This document shows, in pieces, positions 21,253-34,093 of a stretch of 64,000 nt of DNA. Both the position numbers and the translations under genes were made by a program. Source of the stretch: Mansonella perstans (taxonomy: Eukaryota > Nematoda > Chromadorea > Rhabditida > Onchocercidae); NCBI GenBank assembly GCA_037074765.1, contig JBAMDO010000213.1, positions 28,099 through 92,098 of the forward strand, in the 5' to 3' direction. The notes below the pieces were generated by a model, which ran no database searches, had not been told where the DNA came from, and saw nothing but the letters and a program-made list of their open reading frames with translations. Position 1 is the stretch's first letter; every line of letters starts with the position of its first letter.

Positions 21253-24200
21253 ATGGGTCAAATAGCGTCCCTTCGACGAAGAGCCAATCTCCCGAATGCG
21301 ACAAATGGGACAGATATTGATGATGAAAATTGTGAAATGCATCGCTTTTCCAGTCATCCAGGTAAAAAGCACATTTTCCGTTTCCGGATAGTAGCAGGTC
21401 ATTTGTTTATTAGGTGAATGAGAAGACTTCTAGACAAATCAAATATGTCATGCTTGTTTGATTCCAAAGCGCTGTTTAATTTTTTTTTAATAATTTAATA
21501 AATTAATGACTTAATTTGGGCGTCCAATTTTTATACGTGTATGAATCTATCCTGTATGTCGTGAAAAACTTTGTTGCCTTTAAACGAGCTCTATTAATTT
21601 AATTTACAGGATGTTTTCCTTTTCTGTTGCAATTGCGTAATTTTTGTTCCGCAGAACTATAATGATTGCACTTAATGTATTTGTCCATTTCTGAATGTGT
21701 GTGGCATATGATGGACATATATTTCTAAGAGTATTACCTAATGAAGTTTCGAAATTTAAAATTTCAAAAATTTTAAAAACAAGACTGCATTTTTCAGGAG
21801 CCTTTTTTGGTTCGTACTTCTTATTGGGCGGTGAGCGATATGATCTGGCAAAACCGGAAGCATTTTTATTTGGTGACAATGCAGATTTAGATATACTTGG
21901 CAATCGATCAGTGCAGGTGCTTACTTATTACAAACCTTAACTCGTCTAAAATGTTTTTCCAAGTTTTCATTGAAAAGCTGTTTGTTATTTCATTTGTCCT
22001 TGTTGCTGTTCGTTGGAGTACAATGTAAGCTTATTTTATTCTTCAGTTTCCCTACTCGAGCCAACCAGTAAATGATCCAGTGAGAACCTTGAATGCTTTA
22101 ATCAATCTTCGTCGAGATTCGTTAAAACTAACGAAGTAAGTGAATCAAATCTTCTTTATAGTTTAATTTTCGTTTATGATTATTGTTGTAAAAGCTTATG
22201 GAAAGCACAAAAGTTGGATTTCTCACCGGAAAGATTTTTGCTGCATCATCACATGTGCTACAGAAAGGGTTGAACAACCCATGTTTTATGAAACGTAGGT
22301 AAATGAAAGGAAGAAAATAAAATAATTCATCCAGATTTATTGGAAAATGGTTAGAAAAACTGTAGACTTATGGATTTCTTTGGAAATATTTGAAAATTTT
22401 TGTTAGCTCATCCAGAAATTCAGAAAATATTGCTTCTGAAATTTATGCTTTTTTTCTGTTAGATGCAAAAACGATGCATCAGAGAACAACAAGAATTCGT
22501 TCTGTTTGGAATTCTATTTCGACTGTGATAGTGCCTGTTACGTGCAAATTCACTTCTTTGCAAAGGAATTTGTTAGCGATGGGCATATACAGTATGTGTT
22601 TCCTAAAACTAATAAAAGTTTTACAATGCTTCAAGAGTAGTTGCTTTGGAGTAGTTGCTTTGCAGAATATAATTATTGCTATGTCCGTATCTTTGAGTAC
22701 AAAAAAGATTTCTTAATGTATTCAAGTCACAATGAATAATAGTAACTGGAATAAATAATAATATTCTGCAAACATAAAGGAAGAATAAGATATTGAAATA
22801 TGAATTGTTATTTATTACCACAAACTATTATTGTCATTATTTATTCCAGTTACTATTATTATGGTACTAGTAAAAAGTGTCACTTTTTAAATTAGCAAAT
22901 TAAATTAGACGTGCTTGTAGTCAATTTCTAATACGCTTGCTTACAGATTTATGTACAAGTATCCTCAGCTAAAGTCATCTGAACAATATTACTTTGATGT
23001 TGGTGCAGAACAGCATTTCAGCAAATTCGTTATGGATACTAGTGTATATGACCTTAGTTCCGTATGTCTCCATATATTTATATTTTATCATCGAACGCAT
23101 ATTTTAATATACATAATTCTCAGCTTTGAGGCCTCTTTTATAAAAACTACAGCTGATATCCATAATTTTCCAAATACACATCTGTTGTGTTTTCAGATAG
23201 ACCATCCTCAAGTTGAAATTAGGATTTTTAGTTGTATCACGAGAGATTTGAAATTTTCAGATGCATTATGATAGCGGTTCCTACTTCCCGGTTGTTATCG
23301 AGATTCGTGCTGTTGATTGCGGTATTGAACAGATGCAGTCAACAATGGCTAGTATCGAACATGCAACCGATCAGTGTGCAACTTTTGTTGTAAAAGCGCT
23401 CAAACAAAAATTGGTGATTTTTCGGTTCATATTTTGTCGTATAAATAATCTCTAATATTCTGTGTAAGGTACAGTTGAGGTTTTCGATTTTTCAGATTAA
23501 GTGTACAAAATCTTCCTTAACTTGTTTATTAGAAACCAAACGCTCAATGATTAAATATCTAACCATTCTTATCATTTGGAGACTAATTTTTGGAGAGTGT
23601 TGACTGATAAGACTTTTAAAGTTTCTAAAAACCTTAAAGAACATACTTTTTTATATTTTACATTGTCCGATAACGAATTACATGCTGTAATAAGATTGCA
23701 CATTAGTTTGGATGAGAGGCAGTTCCTTATACTATAGCTTCAGTTCCGTTTAAAGTATTGAAGTAACATGAGTGTGTAGGTAGCTGATGGTGTAGTATAT
23801 TTGCTGCAAGAAATTTACGGAATTGAGAATAAAGAACATGATCTTGGTGATGAAAATGGATCCGAATGCATCATTTGCATGTCTGATATTCGTGATACTG
23901 TTATCCTTCCGTGTAGGCATTTATGTATTTGTAATGGATGCGCGGAAACATTGAGGTATAAGGTCAGTTTTCTTCTCTTTTTCCCAGTTTTCTGTCTTTT
24001 CAGAAATTCTTTCGCTCGTGTTAAAAGAAAACTTTATTTTAAAAATTTTTTGTATCCAGTTTTTATCATTATGGTATGAATGTCATGAATTCCCGAGTTT
24101 TTTCTTCAGAAATACCCGAATCCCCTATTTATATTTGCATTCTAAGGAAATTTCCTGTGAAATTTATTGCCATTTTTATGAGCTTTTTGTCGGTGAATCT

Positions 24201-25436
24201 GTTCCACTGAATTTATATTAATTTCCAGTTAAATAATTGCCCTATTTGCCGTTCTCCATTCCGTGCACTGTTGCAATTGAAGACAATGCGTGTTGTTAGT
24301 ACGGTTTCAATAACTGATCAGTCACCATCTTCTCAACAAACTCGTTCACAAACTAGGTATTTTATTTAGTCTTTCTGGACCCTTCTTAGAAATTTCTTCT
24401 TTTTTTTTGGAATTGTTTAAGGTAGTAGAAGAAATCTTTTTCTGGACTGTGTCTAAATATTGACCTACTGTTCTTTGAGGTATGAGACAATGACGTTAGT
24501 AGAAGCATTAAATGGACCAATCAGCCACATACAGCCTTGCGTAGTACCTACTGCCCCACTTGGCTACAGCATCACTTATCCTCACGAAGTTTCTATATCT
24601 CTCAATTCGAAAGTTACAAGGCGCTCTTCACGATCTTCAGCCGCTATACAACAGGTTACAATTTATTCTTGTCTTTCGGTTACCGATGAAAAATTTTTAC
24701 TGCCGACCATCTTAAGCATTACATGCTTACCACTGTTGCGCGATCACTTAAAAGATTTGAACAGGACATTAACTTTTTGGTAAGCGAGAGCTATTAACAG
24801 TTAACCTCGCTGCATTTAAAACATCATGGGGACACATATAAATTATCCGAAATAAATCTGTTATTACTTGGGTAGAAGATTGCACCTTCTTGTTGCAGGT
24901 GCTCACGTTGAACAACCAAGGCCGAAACAAAAAAGATAACACTGTCTGCATAGAGATGAAATCTGCCAACGAATTCAAGAATGTAAGCTTGCTAGCTTTT
25001 AAGCTTCGTCAATTAACTTTTTTCTAGAATAAAGGAATGCACCTATTTTCCCAGTCATTACCGAAAACCTGTATGAATCCTTCCTGATCTGATTAGAATG
25101 TGATGCAATTTTGAAGCAGAGAGCACTATGTGACTTCTTAGGCTTCGAACAGTTGCAAAATAACTTATGCAAATTACCTCTGTGTCTTTCCATATATGTC
25201 CGGAACTTCAGGAAGAAGAAATGTCAGATGGCTGTTCGACAAGCCGCTGTCCCGACTCTTCATCCGATATTACATGTTCATCGGTTCCCACATATGGTCG
25301 ACGTTGCAAGAAACAGCAGACTGTATCACCGCGGCATAACCAAAAAGGATCCATTAAAAATGTAATTGCTCAAGAAAATGCGCCAAATGAATTTGTCAAA
25401 AATCCCGATGAAATCGCCATAGCAAAGGACGCATAA
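21253..25436 (+). CDS. MGRN1: Mahogunin-type RING E3 ubiquitin ligase (MGRN1/RNF157 family)
   Basis: Eleven exons join in frame to a 502-aa protein: 21253-21361, 21798-21916, 22047-22135, 22463-22591, 22947-23061, 23261-23413, 23780-23962, 24229-24356, 24480-24654, 24899-24982, 25212-25436. Domain order matches MGRN1/RNF157. The N-terminus is MGQIASLRRR (Gly-2 suits N-myristoylation). It is followed by FFGSYFLLGGERYD and AFLFGDNADLDILGNRSVQF, the DAR2-type conserved region, then FPVVIEI and LLQEIYGIEN. The RING is C3HC4: CIICMSD, LPCRHLCICNGCA, CPICRSPFRALL. A conserved tail element YETMTLVEALNG follows. The enzyme class transfers ubiquitin from E2 to targets; in mammals it acts on endosomal sorting (TSG101) and melanocortin receptors. 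The last two exons are poorly conserved in general, so the extreme C-terminus is less certain. It is convergent with the helicase gene. Confidence 0.9.
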
Positions 25437-26044
25437 TTTTAGTCTTGGTTGTTGGAAATTTATTAATTCTTCCGTCACGCCTTTATTTTAATATTTCCTC
25501 TACATTTGGCTTTCTGTGTTGGTATAACGCTACTAATCATAATTACCATTTCATCTTTTCGTTCTCTTTTGTCATCTCAACAATGTTCTTTCACATAAAA
25601 CAATTTGAGAAGTCATACCAAATGATGCATTTATGTAAATGGTTGAAATTACACTTACACCAATGTTGTATTCTCTTATCTCGTTATGCTCTTTTTTCCC
25701 ATTCCTCTCTCTTTGTTATACGCCGCAATTGATAAAAAGGTGCACTACTTTGGAATGTCTATTTATTATTTCAGTGAGAAACTTTTTGCATTTTCTGGAC
25801 TACTTAACATCTAATACTCATTTCTCGTTTCCGATAAAAAAGACTGCAATAAACATAAGCACGGTAATATACATCATACTGCACTGCTAATCTTCAGGTA
25901 CGCTTAGCCCAGCTCGAGAAAAAGCAAATGAAAAATAGTTTGGAAAAATTAATAAGGCTTGCAGATTTTCAGCCCAGTAAGCCTTCTATTCTCGTTGTAA
26001 AACTTTGCATCACATTCTGGCTTTGATTTCCGTAACAACTATAT

Positions 26045-29000
26045 TTAGGTCTTTTTCGAATGCTTCTTTCTGATAACCAGGCGCTTCGTTAACTCCTCTT
26101 GCTTGATGATCCTACCGTAATTTTGCATATATTCAATAAGGGACTGCAAATGCTTTGCATGCTTCATCATTGTTGCATTACCCACCAAAACGAATTGCCG
26201 TCGAGCTCTCGTCAAGGCGACATTGAAGCGTCGTTCATCTTTCAGAAACCCAATTCGACCTGCAAGAGAGATAAATTTTACTAAAAGGAATTTATCTTCA
26301 GCAAATTTCAAATTATCAAAGTCCAAATGAATTGAAAACAAGTTTGGAATTTATTCTCGAAAACAAGTAATAGATATGCTTAAGTATGAAACGCACATAA
26401 AAAAAGTACCATCGCTATTATTTCTGACTAACGACATAACGATTACTTCACACTCTTGACCTTGAAAAGCATCCACGCTGTTAACCTTGTTAGTTTTTAA
26501 TGATTTCTTCAAAATATCCACCTAAAAATAGAGTTCAGTTGAAATCAAGCTAATACAATGTCTTAATTTGAGGAAGAAAACGTTAAATAATTTTATGTGC
26601 TATATTATAAAAATTAGAAACGTTATATAACTGTTCAAGAATACGTTCAATCAGACCTGTGCAGCATACGGTGCTATGATACCAATGTCTTCCTCTCGTA
26701 CACTAAACATGCTCAGAGCAGTAACATATTTGGTGATCAATTTCGCTTCCACTATAAATGAATGCGTTTAAACTTTTCCCGAAATATATAATACTCTACT
26801 ACTCAAACTGATTTCAAACTGAGTTAATTCTCAATAGTTCAAGCAAAATTTTAAAAACAAATTTCTCTGAAAATTTACGCGGATTTGCATACGAATATCG
26901 ATACAGCTTTTCGTTACTTTCTCCTGATTTATCACAGCTTGTGTCAATGAATAACATAGGTTCATCAAATAAACTTCCTTTGGGCACTTCACTTATATCA
27001 CTGAAACACATTAGGTGATACAAATTTTGAAGATGCTCATCAACAGCTCAGTGAAGCTTAGAATAGCTTCAAACCTAATGCTGCGGTTATAGTTACATCG
27101 AAATTAGCTCCGTAAGTTAAACCAGTCATTTCATGAAGAAACAAGTGTTGACAAACTGATATACCTCAAAAGTTGATCAGCAATATGCTCATTTGGATGC
27201 AACTTCGACTTGTAAAAAAATGAAGAGGGCCATCTGAAAAATGAAATTTATTTATCATTACAAACCACAAACAGCTCTCCGTTTCTCCATCTAATATAAA
27301 AATATACTAACAAACTAAAATAACTTTTCGTTCAATAAAAACAATAAAAATAAAAAATTCAATAAAAACAAATAAAAACAACCAACTCCATAATTTTCTT
27401 ATTCATACGATATTGTTCTGTCAACATAAACGAAACAGTTTCGCCAAATCTCTTGGATAAAGTATCCATTAATGAATTATTGATGTCATCCGTTTCTGAT
27501 AATCTTGAAACACTTAAATTTATTTTTAAAATTAAAAATTATCTTCAAACAAGATATTGATGAAATCAATTTGGAGAAATTATGGATGAAAAGAGAGAAA
27601 AACCAAACTAAGTTATATTCTTGTTGAAGATCTGATAATAAGCTGGGATATATTCCTTAATAAAATAATCCCGAATATGTTATAAGAAGACTAACTGTTT
27701 TTACGGCTTCATATTTATACTAAGCAACATGATCAATAACTCATTTAATAAATTCCTAAATTGAATCAAAAAAAAAAATCTTCCAACATTTCATGAAATA
27801 TTTCATTTGACAAGTATCTGCCAAAATGAGTTAAAAATTTTATTGCATTAAGATCGAAATGTACCGTGAAGTTTTCAAAACCGGTGGTAACTGCCACGGA
27901 TCACCAACAATTACAGCCCTAGGAGATAAAAGCAACGAGTACCACGTAATACATTCCAAAGCTTGTGCAGCTTCATCTATTATTGTCAAACTGGGTTGAA
28001 AGCCTTGTTCATGAAGAAATCGCAGTCCGTTATTTGTTAGCGTACATACAATTACTTGTTTACTACTTACAATATTCTGCAAAGTCCGAATAACAATATT
28101 AATTTTCAACAATCCTGAAATTTTCAGTCCAAAGGATTCTAATTTACAACATTTTGATGAACCGAAATATGAAAGTTAAGTCTAAAATATTGCTATAAGG
28201 AAGAACTCATTTTCTTCCAATTTTTCGCCCATTACAAAAACTGAGACTAATACTCTGATCTTATTGAAAATTTATACAGCATCTTACATCATATAGGTTA
28301 CAAGTCAAAGCAATGTTTTTACCTCTTTCAGGTGCCATAACATCTTATTGGCATCACTCCAAGCTTTTTTATGTTCATTGCGATTATTTCCAGATATTCC
28401 ATTATCTTTCTCTGAATCCTCAAATTTAACATTTCCTTAAATCCATCATTTTAAAAAAAGAAGACTAGAAAACTAACAAAATTTGCAGTTCAATGTTTGA
28501 AACTGTCATAGGACCACTATCGTGTCTCGATATATATTAAAAATATTTGCGAGTTTTCTTTTCAACATGTTTGCTTAAATATTATAGTCGACATTGTTAA
28601 GCTTACAAAAGTTATCAAACCAATTTTTTGAAGGCACATTGAATATCAACGAATTTGTCATGTTGCTCCAATTCATTGGCCAGTGATAACTCTGAATTAA
28701 ATCCCAGTGCACATATTCCAGCTAAATTTTTTAATCGATCCACAATATTGCTTACTGCGACGTTTGAGGGAGCACAGATAAGCACCTGCAAATCAAAGTA
28801 AGATTTAGTGAATTTTATTATGGCGTCAGGAAGCATCGCAGCAAAAGAAAAGCTGAACTTCTCGTAAAAATGAAAGGCTTTGATGGATGGAATGCACTGG
28901 TAACTGATGCAGTGATAACTGTTAATACAACAATATGCAGTTCTCTGAATTAGATATTTTTCCTCGATTATATTCAGCATAAAAGATGATCGACGAAATG

Positions 29001-30900
29001 AAATCAATTCCTTCAGAAACGGCTTTCCTTTAGTTAATTTACAATTATCTGATTTTGATGGCTTTAAAATTGAAAACGACAGATTTGTTGCCAAATGCAA
29101 GGATAAGTCTACCACTGCCTCAAATATCTAATTAAATTAAAAAACCCCGTACTCTCGTCATTTCAATTTCCGACTCCTCCAAGAAAAAACTAAATCTTAA
29201 TTTCAGAAACGACAAAGATGTAAAAAGAAATTTTGAGTAGTTTCGAAATGAGAGTTGTTTTCGGACCGGTTTAAAGCAAACAATAAGCACAAAGCCCAAA
29301 TAAATAATCTCTTTACCGAAAAATTATTGCTGAAATATACCTTTTGCTTCCTACTAACGGCTTCCGTGACAATCTCCGCAATAACAGCCGTTTTCCCAGT
29401 ACCAGGTGGACCATAAATGGTCACAATCGGTCGACTTTTGTTCAATGCAGCAGATACAGCACGTTTTTGATCCTCATTCAATCTAACTGCTTTTTTGAAA
29501 ACTTCATCTAAATAAGACATTATTAAAATTATCGTTTTGATAAATTCCGCAATGTTAAATTGAAGAGATGACAAATTCCCTTATCAACATGACTTCCCTG
29601 AAATATTTCAAAAAAAAAAAAAACAATTTTTTTAAAATAATCTTTACACAAGCATTTTATCACCTGTATGTATCTTTCTTCCCTTATATAGTTTGTTTGA
29701 ATCAACAAATTTTTGTTACGGGCAAAATTCTATTTAACGCTTTTACGCCTACACAGTTTAATTGGAGAATTAGATTTTACAAAAAACCCCTGAAACCTAA
29801 AATATGACTTGAATATCGAAACTGCGTAACCTGGTCGTGATGTTGGCAAAGGTGCACTACAATGAACATAATGGATTAGTTTTTCGCCTGGGAAATCTCT
29901 CCACTTTAATTCCTGAATTTGAAAAATTTTCGTCAGCCGCAATTACTATCTATAGCACATAATTTATATTTGATGAACTATATTCTAAACTATATTCTCA
30001 AATGCTATAATAAATGGAATAGAAATTATTGATGGATGAGGTAATCACCAATTATGTTTCTCATGCAAAAAGAGCATGAAATAGAAAAGCTGGGAAATTC
30101 TTCCGATTATTAATTCAACGCAACTAATAACTTATGTAACAAGATATTTGTTATGTTAGCAAAGTCTACTACTCAACAGTCAAGAACTTACTAGAAATTC
30201 ATTTAAAGCTATCAGATATCCTTGACCAGCAGACGGTATCAACACAAATTCACTAGAAGAACCGATATTCACTTCTTTTTTTGCTTTTGCCTTCAGGCTC
30301 ACTTGATTTCCTGAGCAAGAGATTACAATAAAACTGCTTATGCTTGCAAGCTCAGGAATTCGGCATAACAACACATGCGTGCCTGCAAAAGAAATCTGAA
30401 TACTTTCTAAAAATCTCCAAAATTCCACTTCCAAATTCCTCTTCACTATAGAATAGATGGGTTAGTAAAATTTAAAATTAGGAAAAAATGAAACCTGGAC
30501 GAAAAGTTTTTCCCATGATTATTTGCTCTGGTCCTTTTACTTGGTGTAAAACAACGACGCGTCCGTGCAATGCGTGTAAATACTGCGTTTTAAAACGAAG
30601 TACTCCCGAAATTTGGCCAAGTTTTTCCAACTCATCAACTGATGGATTTAACAGAAGATCACTGTAAAATGGAAATCTCGAAACAGCTAGAAAACAACAT
30701 CTCGAAAATTGTTGTCATTATGAAGGAAAATCAGGAGGAAAAAAGAAAATGATATGTGAATTGAATGTACCGGATTTCCTTGACACTGGAGGCAATTTCA
30801 TTTTTTAGTAATTCCTTCCATCGATTGACCTTTTCGTGAAAGTCCGAATGTAAAGCAATATTTTTCGTGTGCGTCTGTTTTCTGCTATATCCGGAATTCC
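26045..30900 (-). CDS. SMUBP2/UPF1-like superfamily 1 RNA/DNA helicase
   Basis: At least a dozen minus-strand exons carry the SF1B motifs in order: Q-like RLNEDQKRAV and Walker A YGPPGTGKTAVIAEI (about 29340-29520), motif Ia VLICAPSNVAVSNIVDRL (about 28730-28790), Walker B SLTIIDEAAQALE with GDPWQLPPV (about 27860-28010), motif IV LTEQYRMNKKIMEL (about 27390-27430), IIAPYAAQ (about 26657), motif V VNSVDAFQGQECEVIVMSLV (about 26420-26490) and motif VI RRFNVALTRARRQFVLVGN (about 26170-26240). The upstream exons (30901-30779, about 30663-30496, 30385-30190, about 29915-29803) encode a beta-rich N-terminal region. The family unwinds RNA or DNA 5'-to-3'. IGHMBP2 is the closest class by motif wording, but no R3H or AN1 domain follows. 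The first exon is not placed; MDDDVSAYCLPVRN near 31240 is a weak candidate. The join around 29580-29800 is unresolved. Confidence 0.82.
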
Positions 30901-33900
30901 TGCAAAATGATCAGGTATGAACTTCCGGAGTAATAAAGAAGTATTTGGCATCCTGATTAACTGCATGTGGACAGTGTATAGCCTAAAATTAACTGTAGAT
31001 CAGAATAGGAGAAAATCAGGAGAGAAATTGGTGAACCGGAAGGTCTGACATTTGCTGACATAACATGCGGCAAATGATTTTTCATATTGGTAAATTAATA
31101 CCCTGCATATTTCTTCCTTGTGATGTTTTGATAGAGACAGGAGTAGTTTCCCAATTTAAGATTCTGAATCAGATTGCCGAAATTCTGCATGTATCCAGAA
31201 GACAAACACGTTTCTAACCGGAAGGCAGTATGCCGAAACGTCATCGTCCATGAAGCTGCAAAAAGTTGCATTTACTAACATCCATGTATAAATGATTCCC
31301 GTATTCTTCCCTTCTTCCTTACCGTACATTTTTTACAAGATGTTTCCGGATTAAGCGTAACAGGAAAACATAGAAACGTGTCACCAACAACTCTGTTTCG
31401 TTTCGTGGTGGAGTTAGTTTAGTGAAGTTTTAAGTGGTTAACTCAAATTGGACATGAGGGAAATGTAGACATATTCCATAATTGATTTCGAACTTAAGGT
31501 AAAAGCATTCAGAACAATGAATCATCGCTTCTGATTCTATTTGAAACCATAAGATGCAGATTCATTATACAGTTAAACAAATTCTTGTTTATTCTATTAT
31601 ATACAAATCCTACAGTATTTCAACAAAAATTATGGCATTTTCCAGGTTTAAACATTTAATAATGAATTGAATTTTGGAACAATTTGATGAAAAATTAATG
31701 GAAAATTCAATTTTTCTAAATGTAAAACAGATGACAGGATCGATGTTTTTAGCAATGTCGCTTCATATGCATTTTCACTCTCCACACATATATACAAACA
31801 ATTTTTCATTTAATTAAAATACCCATAATCTCAACACATTTCATACTTTTTTATACAGTAGCATATCAAAATTATCATCCCTCACATTGACCATTGTTTT
31901 ATAATAATCATGATTCATGACAGATGGAAATTTCAGTTAATCAGTAAATTAAGGATAATACGTGTTGTTTTAGTTAAATTAATAAATTATGGATGACAAG
32001 AGGAAATCATAATATCAATCGTTTTTTTTTTGAAATGAAGTAGTACAAAGTTTGCAATCTTTTCCTATGCATTTAAACTTAAACTGCACTAATTTCAATG
32101 ATAGTAACAAAACATTTAATTATATTATAGAATCATTTTTGCTACATTTTTTAATAGTTTGCGTATTAATAAACTGATTTTTTTTTCTATAAGTTTTTGA
32201 ATTGATTTATTACTGAATTTTTGCACGATTTAAAATTGATTTTCCTAAAAATGAATTGATCTTTTTTTTGAATTTAAAATTAATAAATACGAAATGTATA
32301 CAATTAATGCATCAATATGAGGAAAGGAAAGGTGGGAGAAGGAAGAGAGAGGGGAAGGACAGAGAGGAAAAAAAATAGGAATTGTTAAGCTGAAATGTAG
32401 TGTGATAAGTTTAGTTAGCTATTTTCTTTGTTTGTGTGCAATCAAAGATATTTCAGCAGCTGTTGCTAATAAAGCTGAACATTCTAACTAAGCAAATCAT
32501 TTCAACGATGATGATAATCATAATGGTGGTGATGGTAATGATAATGATAATGATCGTTATTGAAATGAATCGTTTAGCAATAGGCTGCTTTTATTTCTAT
32601 TACATTTTTACTAAGTCTTATCTTATCTGTTACTAATTTTTATGCTAATATTGATATATACAGCATTATCAATACATTTTCTGCTTAATTTTTATTTTTT
32701 ATTGCAATAAATAAATAATACCTATGATGTTGAAGTATTATTATTATTCGATCAATCTGTTCATTTCATTTAATTTTGATTTAAGCTATCCATTCCGAAA
32801 AAATTAATCTTCGTTTAAAATAATTGAAATTCCTGCTTTTTTTTCGTTGACAAAATAAGAAGGTAATATTATAATGATACATTAGGACGAATAAATAATC
32901 TTAGCTATTCGTTTTTTCCTAATCAAACTTTTTAAGTCCTCAATTAAACTTTTCAAGTTCTCATCTTCTTTTTTCTTTTCTCTTTCTGTTCAATTTAATG
33001 AAAAAGAAGGTTTTGCTATTTTGAATATTTTTGCAGATTATATGTCTATAATTCAATTTTTGAAATGTTTTATTTAGATTCATCCTAACATAAATGTTAT
33101 TTAATATTGTAACAAGAATGAAATAAGAGTGTCAGAAATAAAATTTAAGAGTATTGTTTTTATTACATTTATTTGCTAAATTTGAAATGATATGATGGGA
33201 AAATGATTACTTTGTGGATGTAAAACGATACAAAAATGCAAAATTTTAGGTATAGAAGAGTTCTGGTATACTAATTTGTAAAAACGCTGGAAAAATTAAT
33301 TTTTCTAAAATTCACACTTTTTCGATGTGTAGGTAATTAGTTGAACAAATAATCTAATCGAAATAGAACAAAATTAAAAAACTTTAGGTCAGTGCATAAT
33401 CATATCGATATGATACCATTATATTTATTTATTAGGAAATATAGATAAAAAATCATTAAATTTCAATTTTTAATCTCAAACTGGCTAAGAAGTAGTTACA
33501 ATTTTAGCAGCGATGTATTGTAGATCATTTGTTCATTAATTGAACAATTAAAAATGCTTGTTTGGTCAGTTCATTAACTGGTATTATATAAATGGCGGAA
33601 ATTTTAATAGCTAATAAAAAATAACATTCAAAATTCAACTAATTAGAATGATAGTAAAAATTTAACATTTGAGGTTTCAATTTATTTTTTTTAACTGCTT
33701 GGGTTTGATTTATTTATTGGCTTTACTTTTTTTAAAAAAAATTTATTTTATTATTTACATCTTGCAAAGTTAAACTGCAAAAACTTATTTAATCAACAAA
33801 AAGAAAAAAACCTGTAAAAAATCAGCAGTATTTATCAATGAGCAAATTTACTTTTTTAATTTTTTTACTTTTTCTCCAATTCTCTCCTTGGTTAAATTTT

Positions 33901-34093
33901 ACCTTAATTCATCTCTGTTTGCTGTTTTTTTCTTCGCATTCCTGATATTGATACATTTCCCAGAGAAATTATTGGATTTTACGAGTGAAATAAAGTAAAA
34001 GCTATTAGAACAAAATAATAGCCGATGTTTTGCGAAATATTTCAAACTTTAGTTTAAAAAACTGGTGCGAAGAAAAAAGCGAAGAAGAAAAAG
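30901..34093. other. Intergenic, possibly with helicase 5' exon
   Basis: About 3 kb, strongly AT-rich, with no firm exon. It holds a purine-rich run (about 32321-32372, GGAAAGG/GAGAGAGG) and an imperfect GATGATAATG/GGTGATG run (about 32506-32560). The translated frame there is repetitive Met/Ile and not a gene. Confidence 0.4.

Noticed and set aside
32436..32636. 66-aa Met/Ile-rich frame
   Set aside because: Produced by the GATGATAATG-type run; no family resemblance.
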